Shown: positions 54,587 to 63,372, counted from the first letter of the stretch. The stretch is 64,000 bases of DNA from Mangrovibacter plantisponsor (GCF_003182475.1 NZ_QGTS01000012.1:99647-163646); one strand, 5' to 3'. A program made the numbers and translations. Notes: generated from the sequence alone by a model not told the origin.

Positions 54587-55006
54587 ATGCCAAATAGCGG
54601 ACGAACGGTCATTCTCTTAAACCTTGGTTTAGGAGATATCGTCCTGGCGGGGGTGTGCACCGGAGTTCTGGGAACGGGCGGATACATTTCAACGCCAATG
54701 ATAATTAATGGCGTGAAGCGTAATTTAATTAAGCAATGGGGCACGACAACCATATCGCTCACCGTTTCACAGAATGCTGTTGAGGGCAATACGCCAATAA
54801 CATTTCCAACAACATTTCCCAATGCAGTCTTGAGTCTACAGGCGTCAGTTCTTACTGATGTAGCTGGTGGAACATGCGAAACATGTAGACCATCAGCGAC
54901 TTCAAATACTGGGGCTACTCTGAGGGGAATGTCCATTTCTTCAAATTCAGCAGGTTCACCTACTGCCGGGACAGTTACCGTATACTGGGAAGCAACAGGT
55001 TATTAA
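54587..55006 (+). CDS. Silent alternative tail-fibre C-terminal segment
   Basis: The frame carries the crossover codons LNLGLGDIVLAGVCTGVL, the same as the expressed fibre at this point, then a different C-terminal part ending in VYWEATGY. It has no true start; the ATG at 54587 lies outside the segment in unrelated DNA. Only after inversion would it be fused to the fibre N-terminus and translated. Overlap in the first 20 residues with the expressed version shows the joint is in frame. Confidence 0.85.
   Translation: MPNSGRTVILLNLGLGDIVLAGVCTGVLGTGGYISTPMIINGVKRNLIKQWGTTTISLTVSQNAVEGNTPITFPTTFPNAVLSLQASVLTDVAGGTCETCRPSATSNTGATLRGMSISSNSAGSPTAGTVTVYWEATGY
54612..54637 (+). repeat. Left invertase crossover site
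   Basis: The 26 bases centred on 54624-54625 contain AAACCTTGGTTT and match Gin/Pin recombination sites (symmetric arms, two-base core). The same motif occurs inverted at 56239-56264. Confidence 0.9.
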
Positions 55007-55007
55007 A

Positions 55008-55460
55008 ATGACTAAATATTTTTCACCTTCAAAACTTGGTTTCTTTGATGATTCGTTAAAGAAATCTTACGATGTGGCAGGTTCATGGCCTGATGATGCA
55101 GTAGAAATTACTGATGTTGCATGGCAGACGTTTCTTGCCACCCCCTTAGAGGGAAAACAACTTGGCGCTGACTCATCAGGTGGACCGGCGTGGGTTGATA
55201 CACCAGCACCAACAACAGATGAACTCATCACCGAAGCAAAAGAAAATCAGGCTAACCTCATTACTTCTGCAAAAAGCGAAATATCGATATGGCAGACAGA
55301 ATTGTTGCTGGGCACTATCAGTGATGATGATAAGACATCACTGACAACCTGGATAAGTTATATCAACGAGCTCCAGGCGCTGGACTTCAGCTCAATAACA
55401 GATGAAGCCAGCTATAACGCCTTTGTCTGGCCGACTAAACCGACAACTCAGGCCATGTAA
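55008..55460 (+). CDS. Tail fibre assembly chaperone (Tfa), silent partner
   Basis: 150 residues, starting right after the silent fibre stop. Tfa-type layout: beta-rich N-terminus (KYFSPSKLGFFD), WPDDAVEITD, then a C-terminal helical part (ANLITSAKSEISIWQTELLLGTISDDDKTSL) and the terminal FVWPTKP. It should fold the alternative fibre after inversion. Its end overlaps the opposite chaperone by 26 bases. Confidence 0.88.
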   Translation: MTKYFSPSKLGFFDDSLKKSYDVAGSWPDDAVEITDVAWQTFLATPLEGKQLGADSSGGPAWVDTPAPTTDELITEAKENQANLITSAKSEISIWQTELLLGTISDDDKTSLTTWISYINELQALDFSSITDEASYNAFVWPTKPTTQAM

Positions 55461-55902
55461 TATCTGGTGCAGTGCTGGTATCAATAGCGGTTACCGCATC
55501 AATGTAATCCAGCACTGTATTGAGCCTGGTTGTTTCATCACTGGTTAGTGTGCGTCCGGCCTGCAGCTTAAGCTGTAGCACACTGATATCCTGTAGCGCG
55601 GCGTTTACCCGGTTTTCTTTTTCATTCTCTGCCGATGCAATTTGGTCCTGCTTTTGCTGTTCTGCTGCACCATCAGTCAGTATCCAAGTGTTATTCTCAC
55701 TATCCCACGAATGGTAATTGTCGGGTCGGGCTTCCGAGGCTGTCAGTACGCCATCAATCAGGTAGATATAGCACCCGCTGTTAACGGCTTTATAGAATTT
55801 GTTAGTCTGGTCTTCGGTAATACTCACTGCATCAGATGGCAGGGCGTCACCAAAGTTTAACCCTGCTCCGTAAAAAGCCTGCGTTTGAACTGAAAATTGC
55901 AT
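55435..55902 (-). CDS. Tail fibre assembly chaperone (Tfa), expressed partner
   Basis: 155 residues. N-terminal part binds the fibre tip (TQAFYGAGLNFGDALPSDAVSIT), the Tfa core has WDSENNTWILTDGAAEQQ, and the C-terminal helix pair ends in APDITWPE. It follows the expressed fibre gene by 12 bases. The two chaperones share the family layout but differ strongly in sequence, each fitted to its own fibre. Confidence 0.9.
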   Translation of the reverse strand: MQFSVQTQAFYGAGLNFGDALPSDAVSITEDQTNKFYKAVNSGCYIYLIDGVLTASEARPDNYHSWDSENNTWILTDGAAEQQKQDQIASAENEKENRVNAALQDISVLQLKLQAGRTLTSDETTRLNTVLDYIDAVTAIDTSTAPDITWPELSV

Positions 55903-55914
55903 AATCCCCTCCTG

Positions 55915-56547
55915 TCAGTAACCAATCACAATCCATTTCACATTAGTATTAGCCAGTGTTGATGTCCCGGCTGCACGCCCATAAACACCAATAGTGCTCA
56001 GTGATAATGGAATAATTGCGACCACTTTTATGGATGCATAAGCCCCGGTCTCACACCCAACGCCTGCGCAATATTTGGTTGGAAAGGTTGTCGGGAGCGT
56101 AACTGTTGCTCCGGATGTTGTTGTTGATGTGCTGCCCCACTGGATGATGAGTTTTTTCTTTTCGCCATTAATCACCATGGGTATGTCGATGTGTCCTGCA
56201 TCATCCAGAACCCCGGTGCACACCCCCGCCAGGGCGATATCTCCCAAACCAAGGTTTGCGAGAGAGGTGGCAATCGCTGCAGCACCATCAGCGGCAATGT
56301 CAGCAAACGGATTGGCCCGGCTTAAAAACAGCAATGGCAGCGCTGTCAGTAACTGATTACGTTGTGTTTTATCAAGGGCAATACCCGCCGCCTCGATAAC
56401 GCCGCTAATTTCTTCCTGGATGGAATCAAAATAATCTGCGTCCAGCGCTGTGGGCAGTTCACCCGTTTGCGGGTTACCGCCGGTAAAGCCGTTCTTGCCC
56501 TCGCCGAACTTGTCGGCCTGGGCTGTTGATGTATCAATACGATGCAT
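55915..56547 (-). CDS. Tail fibre protein, expressed version
   Basis: 210 residues. The constant N-terminal 99 residues (MHRIDTSTAQADKFGEGKNGFTGGNPQTGELPTA..., attachment to the baseplate) lie outside the invertible segment. The crossover codons (NLGLGDIALAGVCTGVL) join it to the variable receptor-binding end (KWIVIGY). The size and N-terminus match e14 StfP/Mu-type short fibres. The ATG at 56547 is chosen; the frame extends upstream only into the previous gene. Confidence 0.9.
   Translation of the reverse strand: MHRIDTSTAQADKFGEGKNGFTGGNPQTGELPTALDADYFDSIQEEISGVIEAAGIALDKTQRNQLLTALPLLFLSRANPFADIAADGAAAIATSLANLGLGDIALAGVCTGVLDDAGHIDIPMVINGEKKKLIIQWGSTSTTTSGATVTLPTTFPTKYCAGVGCETGAYASIKVVAIIPLSLSTIGVYGRAAGTSTLANTNVKWIVIGY
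56239..56264 (-). repeat. Right invertase crossover site
   Basis: Inverted copy of the left site, centred on 56251-56252, inside the fibre gene. Both carry the same core and flanks GGAGATATCG. Confidence 0.9.
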
Positions 56548-56549
56548 GG

Positions 56550-57131
56550 TTACTCCGTGTAGCGGAAAATGACATACGTGTGAGACGGTGCCAGTTTGCT
56601 GATAACACATTCAGCAACCGTGTCACCCCAGGCGCGTAAGGAAGATGTGCAGGTATCCACACAGGTCATTGCCGTGATTTGCGCCGACTCCGGAATATTG
56701 ACCTGCCAGTAGTAGCGCCACTCGTTGGAAAAAAGAGAATCAGTGCAGAGTGAGTTACAGGTGAACTGGCTTTTCTGGTACCGGGTTATCGTGGCATCCG
56801 GATAACCCAGCGCTTCAAGCTGTGCCTGGTAAAAGGCCTCGTTAATGCCTCCGGCCAGGTTCAGTTTCGCATCCAGCCGCTGGCGCCGTTCTGAAAGTGT
56901 CTGGGTACCATCCGGAGTGCAGCTGTCCGGCAGGCCAGAAATCGTCTCGTAGCGGTCGATGAGTTCCGTCACTGTACGCGGGTCGATTTCATCCATCAGG
57001 TCATTACCCCGGGTGTGTACCCGGGACAGTGACGGTGCCAGGCCGGTCAGTAATAAATCATCCGGATCCCATGCCGGGCCACGCGGGAGCAGGACACCCA
57101 GCATCTGGCGGTACTGTGCTGTCAGGTCCAT
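56550..57131 (-). CDS. YmfQ/Mu gp48-like baseplate protein (DUF2313)
   Basis: 193 residues. [15 protein letters not shown] near residue 14, [15 protein letters not shown] and [17 protein letters not shown] are typical for DUF2313. In Mu, gp48 is the tail-end baseplate component next to the fibre. It starts within the end of the gpJ-like gene. Confidence 0.9.
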   Translation of the reverse strand: MDLTAQYRQMLGVLLPRGPAWDPDDLLLTGLAPSLSRVHTRGNDLMDEIDPRTVTELIDRYETISGLPDSCTPDGTQTLSERRQRLDAKLNLAGGINEAFYQAQLEALGYPDATITRYQKSQFTCNSLCTDSLFSNEWRYYWQVNIPESAQITAMTCVDTCTSSLRAWGDTVAECVISKLAPSHTYVIFRYTE

Positions 57132-58189
57132 GTGAAGTCCCCCACCACCCCGATTTCACCTTTGGCGATGTCTGTATCTGCTGCAGGGCTGACCAGTTCA
57201 TGACTGTATTCCCCGGTAGCGATGGAAATGGCCTCGCTGATACGTGACGGTTTCAGCACGCCTTCCGGCACACCATCACGCAGCATCATGGCCCTGACCT
57301 CTGCCATCACGGCATAGCGCACTTCTTCGGTGTCCGGGTTCAGGCGGATGTGAAAATCAACGGTATGGGCTGCCGGGGCAAACACATACACATCAGAACC
57401 GGCAACCGGGGCCAGAGGTTCAATGTAAGCCTGTGCGGCCTCCACCACAGCATCATCCGGTATCGGGTTAATCAGGTCGCTGTTCGCCACCATCACGCCG
57501 ACCGTTCCCACGCCACTCCAGTGGCGGTAAGTCCATGCCCGGGTAATACCGGAAACCTCTTTAGCCCAGGTGATGTAATCCTGATCCGCACCGCTTTGTG
57601 GTGTGTAATACCAGCGCTCAATGATCCGCCCGCGCCAGGTTTCCAGGTCCTCCATGTCGGTCCCCCCTTCCACCGTGTCAGCCACACCGGCAGAGGTGAG
57701 CCCTTCAACCGGAGAAGTCAGCCGCATGGCGATGCCGTCATCGGTATTGCCTGTTGTTCCGGTATCATCACAGGTCACCGGTACCCGTAAAACGCCTTCT
57801 GACGTGGTAGCCGCAGCTGTGGTTGTGAACGACACCAGATCATCGCGCTGTATGGTTACCCCGGAGTCAATCGTGATACCCGATGCAGCACCATCCCAGC
57901 GCACATAACCGGCTGCCGCAGTGGCATCTTTGCGGGGGCACCGTTTCATATTCCCGTGACGTAACAGCCAGTCTTCATCCGCCTGGTCCGGTAATAAATT
58001 CCGGGCAAGATAATCGATATAGCCATACACCGTATGTACCGCTGCGGCCTGCACCCGCGCATACACCTCGGCGTCAGTGCGGCGAAGTGCGGCAAGCGTG
58101 GTGTCGGCGGAAAGCCGGGTAAGAATATCGCTGCGGATGGCGGTAATTAACTGGGGGAGTGTCGGGCGGGTAAAACCGCTGTCAGCCAT
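57122..58189 (-). CDS. Baseplate J-like wedge protein (Mu gp47/JayE type)
   Basis: 355 residues. [18 protein letters not shown] near the N-terminus and the Baseplate_J core ([48 protein letters not shown]). It forms the wedge of the contractile tail baseplate. Same strand and order as Mu gp47; overlaps its neighbours by a few bases. Confidence 0.94.
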   Translation of the reverse strand: MADSGFTRPTLPQLITAIRSDILTRLSADTTLAALRRTDAEVYARVQAAAVHTVYGYIDYLARNLLPDQADEDWLLRHGNMKRCPRKDATAAAGYVRWDGAASGITIDSGVTIQRDDLVSFTTTAAATTSEGVLRVPVTCDDTGTTGNTDDGIAMRLTSPVEGLTSAGVADTVEGGTDMEDLETWRGRIIERWYYTPQSGADQDYITWAKEVSGITRAWTYRHWSGVGTVGVMVANSDLINPIPDDAVVEAAQAYIEPLAPVAGSDVYVFAPAAHTVDFHIRLNPDTEEVRYAVMAEVRAMMLRDGVPEGVLKPSRISEAISIATGEYSHELVSPAADTDIAKGEIGVVGDFTWT

Positions 58190-58595
58190 TCAGTTCACTC
58201 CATAGGTCATTAAACCGGATTTCCTGTGTGGTGCCGTCATTCCGGTAAATCATGACAGCCAGGTATAGCGTACTGAGCCCGGTACGTTCGGCGGTAACAT
58301 CCACCCGGGCGACAACACCATCGGATGTCAGCCACGCCAGCGCCTGGGTTACATACTCCCGGGCCTTGAGTGGTGTTTTATTGGTGAGTTTCTGGCGCTT
58401 AAGGAGATACAGGCGGGAGCCGATACGGTCATTTTGCTGTGTTGGGTAGGTGTCGCCCCACCAGCCATTAGGCTCTTCCGGGCTGTCATCGGTTTCGGCA
58501 TGCCGCCAGGTGAACAGGGAGATCACCACCGCCCGGGTTAACGCATCCATTGGATCAGAGACTTTCTGCTCTGCCCCGTTCACAACCAGGATCAT
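58182..58595 (-). CDS. Mu gp46-like baseplate protein
   Basis: 137 residues, GP46 family. DPMDALTRAVVISLFTWRHA, PNGWWGDTYPTQQNDRIGSRLYLL and TPLKAREYVTQALAWL are clear matches. This is the small wedge protein corresponding to gp25-like parts of other contractile tails. Confidence 0.92.
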   Translation of the reverse strand: MILVVNGAEQKVSDPMDALTRAVVISLFTWRHAETDDSPEEPNGWWGDTYPTQQNDRIGSRLYLLKRQKLTNKTPLKAREYVTQALAWLTSDGVVARVDVTAERTGLSTLYLAVMIYRNDGTTQEIRFNDLWSELNG

Positions 58596-59149
58596 GCGCC
58601 CTCCATTTTCTGGTTCGGTTCATCCGTTGTTCCGCCGCCATCGCCGTTTTCATCATGCGTGTGATCGTCAAATACCTGTCGCATGGCGGCCATTGTTTTG
58701 CCCGTGCTGTCACACATATCCGTAATATTCCCGGTGGCTTCAATATCCATCTCAAACCGGGCTTTCGGGGCATTGGTGACCGTTACCGGGTTCCCTCCAC
58801 CGTTAATCACTATCCCCGCACGGGTCAGTGTGACGGACTGCCCAAGGTCGTCATAAATCGCTACCTCACCGGCAGCCAGGCCTTTTATGCGGTACCGGCG
58901 GTCACTGGCCACCAGCACCACACCATGTGAGCGGTCGCCGTCAAAATACGTCGCCACAGCCTCTGCCCCTGCTTTGGGTGCCGAGGTAAAGCCGTAAGGC
59001 TCCAGGTGTTCAATATCACTTTTCCCCTCACCGCCCGGCATGGATATCTGCAGAACCTGGCACTTTGCCGTGGTGGTCGTGGTGCGGATCACGGCTCGCT
59101 CGAGCAAATTACTGATTGCCTGGTGCAGGGAATGAAACAGATTTGCCAT
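58592..59149 (-). CDS. Baseplate assembly protein V/Mu gp45-like spike
   Basis: 185 residues. An N-terminal OB-like domain (CQVLQISMPGGEGKSDIEHLEPYGFTS), then YGFTSAPKAGAEAVATYFDGDRSHGVVLVASD and a beta-helical part, ending in a histidine-rich tip (FDDHTHDENGDGGG). The tip residues resemble the metal-binding spike apex of gpV/gp45 proteins, which puncture the outer membrane. Confidence 0.93.
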   Translation of the reverse strand: MANLFHSLHQAISNLLERAVIRTTTTTAKCQVLQISMPGGEGKSDIEHLEPYGFTSAPKAGAEAVATYFDGDRSHGVVLVASDRRYRIKGLAAGEVAIYDDLGQSVTLTRAGIVINGGGNPVTVTNAPKARFEMDIEATGNITDMCDSTGKTMAAMRQVFDDHTHDENGDGGGTTDEPNQKMEGA

Positions 59150-60219
59150 CAGAAGTACTCCTGTGTACTGCTGGCCTTCTTCTTGCGGGTCTTGGGGGGT
59201 TCTGGCAGATAAGCATCAGCCGGGCCGACACGAATTTCACTGACCGTGCCACCCTCATCCACCTGCCAGGTGACTTCTGCGATAACCATTTCCCGGTTGT
59301 CAAAACCCACTACCGGGTCGAAGACAATCACCTGCATATTAGGCTGCCACAGAGTGCCATCCCCCTGGCGCCAGCCCTGTACCGTATAAGTCACTTCGTC
59401 CGTTCTGGCAGCACGCTGGCGCATTTCAAACTCACTGCGTGAACCACAACTGGCGGATGTAGCATTGCCGGTCTGGCGGATAATCAGCGGGCGGTAACGG
59501 GCTATGCCGTTATCCACGGTTTGCCCGCGGATTGCCGTCGTGGTCGCTTCGCCAAAATCGCTGTCGTTACCGGCGCGTTTACCCGCCACCTCGTAGACAG
59601 AAAAACGATCCTTAATGCTCTGCTCGGTGTCACAGCTCAGAATGTTTTCACCAAAGACCAGGGCAGTGGTGGCTTTAACCGCACCCGGGCTGCCAATCAC
59701 CAGGTTACCACTGGCATTGTCATAGGCCAGTGCCTGCTGCAACCCCAGCATCTTGTTCAGGACATCCATCACTGTATCGCCCTGGTCTGCCTGAATACCC
59801 TGCAGTGCGCCGGTGACTCCCCCGGCATCCACCACACTGATACCAAATGGCTTCGCCAGGGCGCTGGCTATCTGAACCATTGAGCGGCCACTGTATTGCG
59901 AGGGGGTGGCAGAACAGTCAATGAGGTCAGCCGTTTTACTGCGGCCAACAATACCCATGGTGATGCTGCGCGCGTCATAACGAACAGGCGTGGCCTCCAC
60001 CCAGCCGGTAATCACCAGGTCGTCACCAATCAACACTTCAACCCTGTCACCGTTGCGGATCCTCGCCCGTTTCTTTGCCTGCTCTTCATCACCGGGCCAC
60101 TGCCGGGTTATCTGAACATTAAAATCACGGGCAATACGTTCGATACCGGCTGATATTCTGACTGACTCCCAGCCGCCCCACTCCCGCCCGTTTACCCGCA
60201 GAATAACTGTATTGTTCAT
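59149..60219 (-). CDS. Mu gp44-like baseplate hub (gpD/late control D family)
   Basis: 356 residues. Starts MNNTVILRVNGREWGGWESVRISAGIER, then domains of the gp27-like hub (VLIGDDLVITGWVE; GVTGALQGIQADQGDTVMDVLNKMLGLQQ). Forms the hub beneath the tail tube. The stop overlaps the gpV start by one base. Confidence 0.93.
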   Translation of the reverse strand: MNNTVILRVNGREWGGWESVRISAGIERIARDFNVQITRQWPGDEEQAKKRARIRNGDRVEVLIGDDLVITGWVEATPVRYDARSITMGIVGRSKTADLIDCSATPSQYSGRSMVQIASALAKPFGISVVDAGGVTGALQGIQADQGDTVMDVLNKMLGLQQALAYDNASGNLVIGSPGAVKATTALVFGENILSCDTEQSIKDRFSVYEVAGKRAGNDSDFGEATTTAIRGQTVDNGIARYRPLIIRQTGNATSASCGSRSEFEMRQRAARTDEVTYTVQGWRQGDGTLWQPNMQVIVFDPVVGFDNREMVIAEVTWQVDEGGTVSEIRVGPADAYLPEPPKTRKKKASSTQEYF

Positions 60220-61535
60220 ACTGCCGGGATCCTCAGGGTTTTCACCGGCACAAAGCCGGGGTGAATGACGCCGTTACGGGCAGTTATGTCACCGTCCCGC
60301 CCGGCATCGTCATACCAGTCGGCAGCCAGAACCAGTGCAGGAAGGACCTGCACCGGAGTGCGTTCAGTCAGACGGGTCGACTGTTCCAGCCTGGCGCTGA
60401 TGTCGTTATTCACATCCGTGCGGATCTGGCGCAGGGCAAGAAACAGTGTGTCATCCGTTACCCGTGTCAGCTCCTGGTCAATCGCAGTATTCAGCACTTC
60501 CCGGACGGCGGTTAAATCATCCCATGACGGGGTTTCATCGGTACTGACAGATGTGGTGACGCCCACGCTACCGGCATCAGTATCAGGCAAAATATCCGTT
60601 ACCGCCGGGTGGCTGACCTGAGCAGTCTGCCCGGTTGTCACGGTGGTGGTACTTTTTGGCAGACTGACAACGGTATAAGCCGCTTCACTCAGTGCCGTTG
60701 TGCGTATGGCCTGCGCCACCGTATTGCTCTGGGTGGTGCGGGTCTGCGTTGTGGTGCTGTCCGTTTTCCAGACACCCCGTGGCGCAAGGCCACTGTCCAG
60801 CGTGACACCTGACAGGCCTTTGACCATGGAGATAAGATCCGACGTGTTTCCGCTAAGGCGGGTACCAGCCCGCCACAGCGTCTGCAGCTGGTTAACAAAG
60901 TTCATGCCACTGGAAGGCGGCATCAGCAACACCGACAAGTCCCCCTGCAACAAACGGGATGCCGCACTGATACCGGAATCCACGTACTTAAACGCATCGG
61001 TGACGGTGTCCATCATGGCAGAGGCATCGTCCAGAACGCCGCTCTGAAGAAAATCAGACAGCCCGTCCAGGCCAAATGATGAGAATGCCGAAGAAATACA
61101 GTCATCCAGTAAGGAGCAGGAGTCGGCCAGTTTGGTTCCGGTCGCAATACCTGCTGAAGGAAATGACAATTCCCCCGTTTCGATAAAGCTGAAACTGACG
61201 CGGCACATACGCCCTTCATCCCGTGCATGGCTGACACGAGCCTCATCAGAGACAGTCACTGTCATTTCACCATAATACGGGTGGACCAGTGTGCAGGAGC
61301 CCGGTTTCTCGATGGCTTCAATCAGGCGGTTACGCTGCTCAAAGTAATCGTCACCAACCAGATAAGCCTGGACACTGAAACGGCGTGTAGCCCGGCCTAA
61401 ATCCTCCACCCAGGGCTTATCACGGCCAGGGTATTCATGTGTCTGTGTCCGTCGCCCAAAGGTGGCTTCATCCTCATCCACTTTAAACGGCACACCCCGT
61501 AGTGAGGCATCCTGGAGATTATCTGTCCAGCTCAT
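60216..61535 (-). CDS. DNA circularisation/Mu gp43-like tail protein
   Basis: 439 residues with the DNA_circ N-terminal domain (SWTDNLQDASLRGVPFKVDEDEATFGRR; HEYPGRDKPWVEDLG). Mu gp43 is needed for tail or hub assembly; the name DNA circulation protein comes from an older assignment. It is separated from the upstream genes by the terminator at 61551-61572, so its own promoter or readthrough is needed. Confidence 0.92.
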   Translation of the reverse strand: MSWTDNLQDASLRGVPFKVDEDEATFGRRTQTHEYPGRDKPWVEDLGRATRRFSVQAYLVGDDYFEQRNRLIEAIEKPGSCTLVHPYYGEMTVTVSDEARVSHARDEGRMCRVSFSFIETGELSFPSAGIATGTKLADSCSLLDDCISSAFSSFGLDGLSDFLQSGVLDDASAMMDTVTDAFKYVDSGISAASRLLQGDLSVLLMPPSSGMNFVNQLQTLWRAGTRLSGNTSDLISMVKGLSGVTLDSGLAPRGVWKTDSTTTQTRTTQSNTVAQAIRTTALSEAAYTVVSLPKSTTTVTTGQTAQVSHPAVTDILPDTDAGSVGVTTSVSTDETPSWDDLTAVREVLNTAIDQELTRVTDDTLFLALRQIRTDVNNDISARLEQSTRLTERTPVQVLPALVLAADWYDDAGRDGDITARNGVIHPGFVPVKTLRIPAV

Positions 61536-61550
61536 GGTTTCTCCGGGTAT

Positions 61551-61572
61551 AAAAAAACCCGCCGAAGCGGGT
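61551..61572 (-). terminator. Rho-independent terminator closing the cargo cassette
   Basis: On the minus strand ACCCGC-TTCG-GCGGGT (61572-61557) is followed by seven T. It lies 28 bases after the stop of the second paralogue and just before the DNA circularisation gene. Confidence 0.92.
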
Positions 61573-61600
61573 CATATTAAAAGGGGTGACTCAGCAATGG

Positions 61601-62068
61601 TCATTGCCATTTTGGCGGATTAGCAGAAATCCGGATGTAACGCTTCGGCGTAAATGAATGCCATACGCAAGGAGGGTCACCAATAAACGGAATACGGAAA
61701 AACGGTTTGTCCGGGATGCTTACGGTCCAGGTTGTATCACCAATAAAACGAAAGTTAACGGCAGTCTTCTGAACATCAAGCTCTTCAAAAATACCTGTTG
61801 AATAGGGAGCGCCAACCACCAGCATATCGAGAACACCCTCTCCATGACGGATTAATGCAATACGTAGCATTTCCTCAAACAACGTATCGTTAGTCAGAAA
61901 CAATAAATATCTATCCGCATCAACCTTAACCGCAGCCTCTATATCGCAGTAAGGAACGGTTATTCCCGTTGGTTGCTCATCAATAAGAACTTCGTACTCT
62001 CCATCTTTATTTTTTTCAGGTACAGAAGCCCTGACCGTGCGAAGGGACACATTCTTAACCTGTTTCAT
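61601..62068 (-). CDS. Putative immunity protein 2 (paralogue B)
   Basis: 155 residues; not a family I can name. It is about half identical along its full length to the next upstream protein (shared VPYC.IEAAVKVD.D..LLFLT, then FIGDTTWTV and KPFFR.PF.GDP). Acidic, soluble, no signal peptide. The ATG at 62068 matches the paralogue start (MKQV); a longer frame to 62092 overlaps the previous gene. Placed after a putative membrane toxin, which suggests an immunity role; this is inference. Confidence 0.65.
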   Translation of the reverse strand: MKQVKNVSLRTVRASVPEKNKDGEYEVLIDEQPTGITVPYCDIEAAVKVDADRYLLFLTNDTLFEEMLRIALIRHGEGVLDMLVVGAPYSTGIFEELDVQKTAVNFRFIGDTTWTVSIPDKPFFRIPFIGDPPCVWHSFTPKRYIRISANPPKWQ

Positions 62069-62078
62069 CATAAATGTC

Positions 62079-62555
62079 TTAACGGCTTCCATCTGCTCTT
62101 GCAGGAGGTGGATCAGCCGAAATCAGGATGTAGTGTTTCATCGCCATCGGGCGAGAGATACCCCGTGGGTCACCGGTAAATGGCATGCGAAAAAATGGTT
62201 TCTCTGCAATACGTACTGTCCATGTGGTATCACCAATGAAATGGAAATTAACCCTGTCGTTCTCTATTTCAAGGTGTTTAAAGGACCCTGTGGTATATGC
62301 ACCACCAAGGTCAATCATTTCAAGTATCCCTTGCTTCATATGAATCAATGCAATGTGCAGCATTTCTTCAAAGGGAACATCATCGGTGAGAAACAGCAAA
62401 AACAGATCTTCATCAACTTTAACCGCTGCTTCTACCACACAATATGGAACGTTAATTCCCGTGATATTGCCATCAAAAAGAACATTATATTCCCCCATCT
62501 GGGTGTCCTGAGACTCCCTGACAACCTCAAGAGAAAAATTATCAACTTGCTTCAT
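62079..62555 (-). CDS. Putative immunity protein 1 (paralogue A)
   Basis: 158 residues, starts two bases after the toxin-like gene stop (TGATAATG), so it is translationally coupled. Acidic, with the same segments as its paralogue (VPYC.VEAAVKVDEDLFLLFLTDD; HFIGDTTWTVRIAEKPFFRMPF). No signal peptide or membrane helix. Tight coupling to the membrane protein gene is the usual layout of an effector and its immunity gene. The long frame to 62678 is only a shadow of the upstream gene. Confidence 0.68.
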   Translation of the reverse strand: MKQVDNFSLEVVRESQDTQMGEYNVLFDGNITGINVPYCVVEAAVKVDEDLFLLFLTDDVPFEEMLHIALIHMKQGILEMIDLGGAYTTGSFKHLEIENDRVNFHFIGDTTWTVRIAEKPFFRMPFTGDPRGISRPMAMKHYILISADPPPARADGSR

Positions 62556-62557
62556 TA

Positions 62558-63280
62558 TCAGTTCCAGATGCTGTCCATTTCCCATGCTGCCAGCGCACCA
62601 CCAACAAAGGCACCTATCACAACGCACACTGGCGCTCCCGGGCCACAAACTAAACCTGCAGCCGCACCACCGAGCCATCCCCCCATAACACCAGCCCCCG
62701 CAATTGCAGCCTGATGCCCTGCCTCCGCCAGTTTGTCATCAGAGGAATAAATCTGATAAATAGCTACTGCAAGCGTTAAGAAGAGAAGCCCCTTACCCGC
62801 AATCCCCCAACGAGTTAACTTCACGTTGATTTTTGGATTCGATTTTCCTGATGACTTAACAATTGCAGCAAAAACCTGGTCTTTCTGAGTCGAAGATAAC
62901 TGTTCAAATAATACATTTTTGCCAAAGACAGACTCAGTCTTCATTTTGATTAAATCGGAAAAAGTCTTACCTTCCTTTTTTAATTTTTGCGCAATTGATT
63001 TACCTACGGGAGTCGTTCGAAAGCGCATTAATTCCATAATGAGATTTCGTGTTTCACTGGCTTCGGCAGCCGCTTCCTGCCAACTGATTATTCCCCTACT
63101 CGCTTTAGCGTAGAGTTCATCGGACATCAACTTAATGCGGCGACCATATTCAAGTCGTGTCTTGGGATCGATATTCAAGGTTGCCATAGTGGCAGTCAGA
63201 TCCCCTTGAAGGGCCGCAATTGCATGTTCGAATGTCTTCTGCCCATCCTGATCGAGAGCACTAAGTAAGGCTGTATCCAT
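62558..63280 (-). CDS. Putative glycine-zipper membrane effector carried in the phage tail operon
   Basis: 240 residues. Residues 1-145 are soluble and helical (SALDQDGQKTFEHAIAALQ; ELYAKASRGIISWQEAAAEA; RFRTTPVGKSIAQKLKKEGK). Residues about 155-175 are a hydrophobic helix (GLLFLTLAVAIYQIY). Residues about 186-232 form a glycine-zipper hairpin (AIAGAGVMGGWLGGAAAGLV; GAFVGGALAAWEM). This build is that of pore-forming T6SS/contractile effectors rather than a tail part. No signal peptide. It sits between the tape-measure and gp43-like genes, not a Mu gene position, in AT-richer DNA, and is followed by two paralogues. Alternatives are a superinfection-exclusion protein or an unusual holin. Confidence 0.65.
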   Translation of the reverse strand: MDTALLSALDQDGQKTFEHAIAALQGDLTATMATLNIDPKTRLEYGRRIKLMSDELYAKASRGIISWQEAAAEASETRNLIMELMRFRTTPVGKSIAQKLKKEGKTFSDLIKMKTESVFGKNVLFEQLSSTQKDQVFAAIVKSSGKSNPKINVKLTRWGIAGKGLLFLTLAVAIYQIYSSDDKLAEAGHQAAIAGAGVMGGWLGGAAAGLVCGPGAPVCVVIGAFVGGALAAWEMDSIWN

Positions 63281-63372
63281 TACCGTTTTCCCTTTCTACT
63301 GATTATTTTTTGAATACACTCCATTACATAGCGGGATAACGAAACAGAAACCAGGAATTATCTGTAAATACG

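Larger units (their letters stand above)
54612..56264. mobile_element. Invertible tail-fibre segment (P/G segment)
   Basis: About 1.63 kb between inverted crossover sites, next to the invertase gene. It contains two fibre C-terminal parts and two assembly chaperones in opposite directions. In the present orientation the minus-strand fibre (55915-56547) is joined to its N-terminus. Inversion would attach the plus-strand alternative and change the adsorption range, as in Mu and e14. Confidence 0.93.

Noticed and set aside
54509..54611. N-terminal part of the silent fibre frame as a real gene start
   Set aside because: It lies outside the invertible segment and overlaps the invertase start in the opposite sense; its residues do not match fibre N-termini.
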